From: Phycisphaerales bacterium
GTDB taxonomy: Bacteria; Pseudomonadota; Gammaproteobacteria; Competibacterales; Competibacteraceae
Direction of reading: 5' to 3'
DNA length: 15,147 bases
Assembly (NCBI GenBank): GCA_014879435.1
Contig: JACSSB010000252.1
Location: 1 to 15,147, forward strand
The notes beneath the pieces are model-generated. The model had not been told where the DNA came from. It saw only the letters and a program-made list of their open reading frames with translations, and ran no database searches. Positions within the stretch are counted from its first letter, which is position 1. Each line of letters opens with the position of its first letter. Of this stretch, positions 15,120 through 15,147 are shown in pieces. The position numbers and the translations under genes are program-made.

Positions 15120-15147
15120 GTTTGCTGGTGGGGCGACTGGGATTGGC
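15116..15147 (+). CDS. cas1: Cas1 (type I-E), first codons only
   Basis: The ATG at 15116 overlaps the cas6e stop as ATGA, with GAGG 8 nt upstream. Only MSLLVGRLGL is visible. A GRLGL start is typical of many Cas1e integrases, and cas1 is the expected next gene after cas6e. Cas1 with Cas2 inserts new spacers. The remainder, cas2 and the array lie beyond the window. Confidence 0.8.
   Translation, partial: MSLLVGRLGL

Overview
This window looks like chromosomal DNA from a Gram-negative proteobacterium, most likely a gammaproteobacterium. The evidence is an outer-membrane TonB-dependent receptor with its own TonB, a MazG closely resembling the E. coli protein, a Fur-box-like site, and a moderately GC-rich backbone. 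No sequence here fixes the genus. The window contains two main modules transcribed away from each other, plus a small AT-rich tail at the left end.

Left end (1-1359, minus strand): a VOC-family gene cut by the window edge, a small antibiotic-biosynthesis-monooxygenase-like gene, and mazG. The first two are clearly richer in A+T than everything else, so they may be of different origin.

Cobalamin uptake operon (1443-7407, minus strand): an adenosylcobalamin-type riboswitch precedes btuB (outer-membrane receptor). It is followed by btuF (periplasmic binding protein), btuC (permease), btuD (ATPase) and a tonB-like gene. The genes are almost contiguous, with ATGA overlaps at btuF/btuC and btuC/btuD. 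Together they describe a complete B12 route: BtuB brings cobalamin across the outer membrane powered by TonB, BtuF captures it, and BtuCD pumps it inward. When cobalamin is plentiful the riboswitch should shut the operon down. A 14/19 match to the Fur consensus overlaps a promoter-like site just upstream, suggesting iron may also be sensed.

Intergenic region (7408-7719): holds the putative btu promoter and Fur-like box, a 71-nt REP-like double palindrome, and a weak candidate promoter for the cas genes. No gene was found there.

CRISPR-Cas type I-E operon (7720-15147, plus strand): cas3, cse1, cse2, cas7e, cas5e, cas6e and the first codons of cas1, tightly packed with overlapping stop/start codons. 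Cse1, Cse2, Cas7, Cas5 and Cas6e form Cascade, which matures and carries crRNA. Cas3 is the recruited nuclease-helicase, and Cas1 begins the adaptation part. The rest of cas1, cas2 and any repeat array lie outside the window. I see no wholly new system. The points most worth a second look are the zinc-less, divergent Cse1, the lysine-rich insertion in Cas7e, the 9-nt minisatellite inside btuF, and the possible Fur-plus-riboswitch control of the btu operon.
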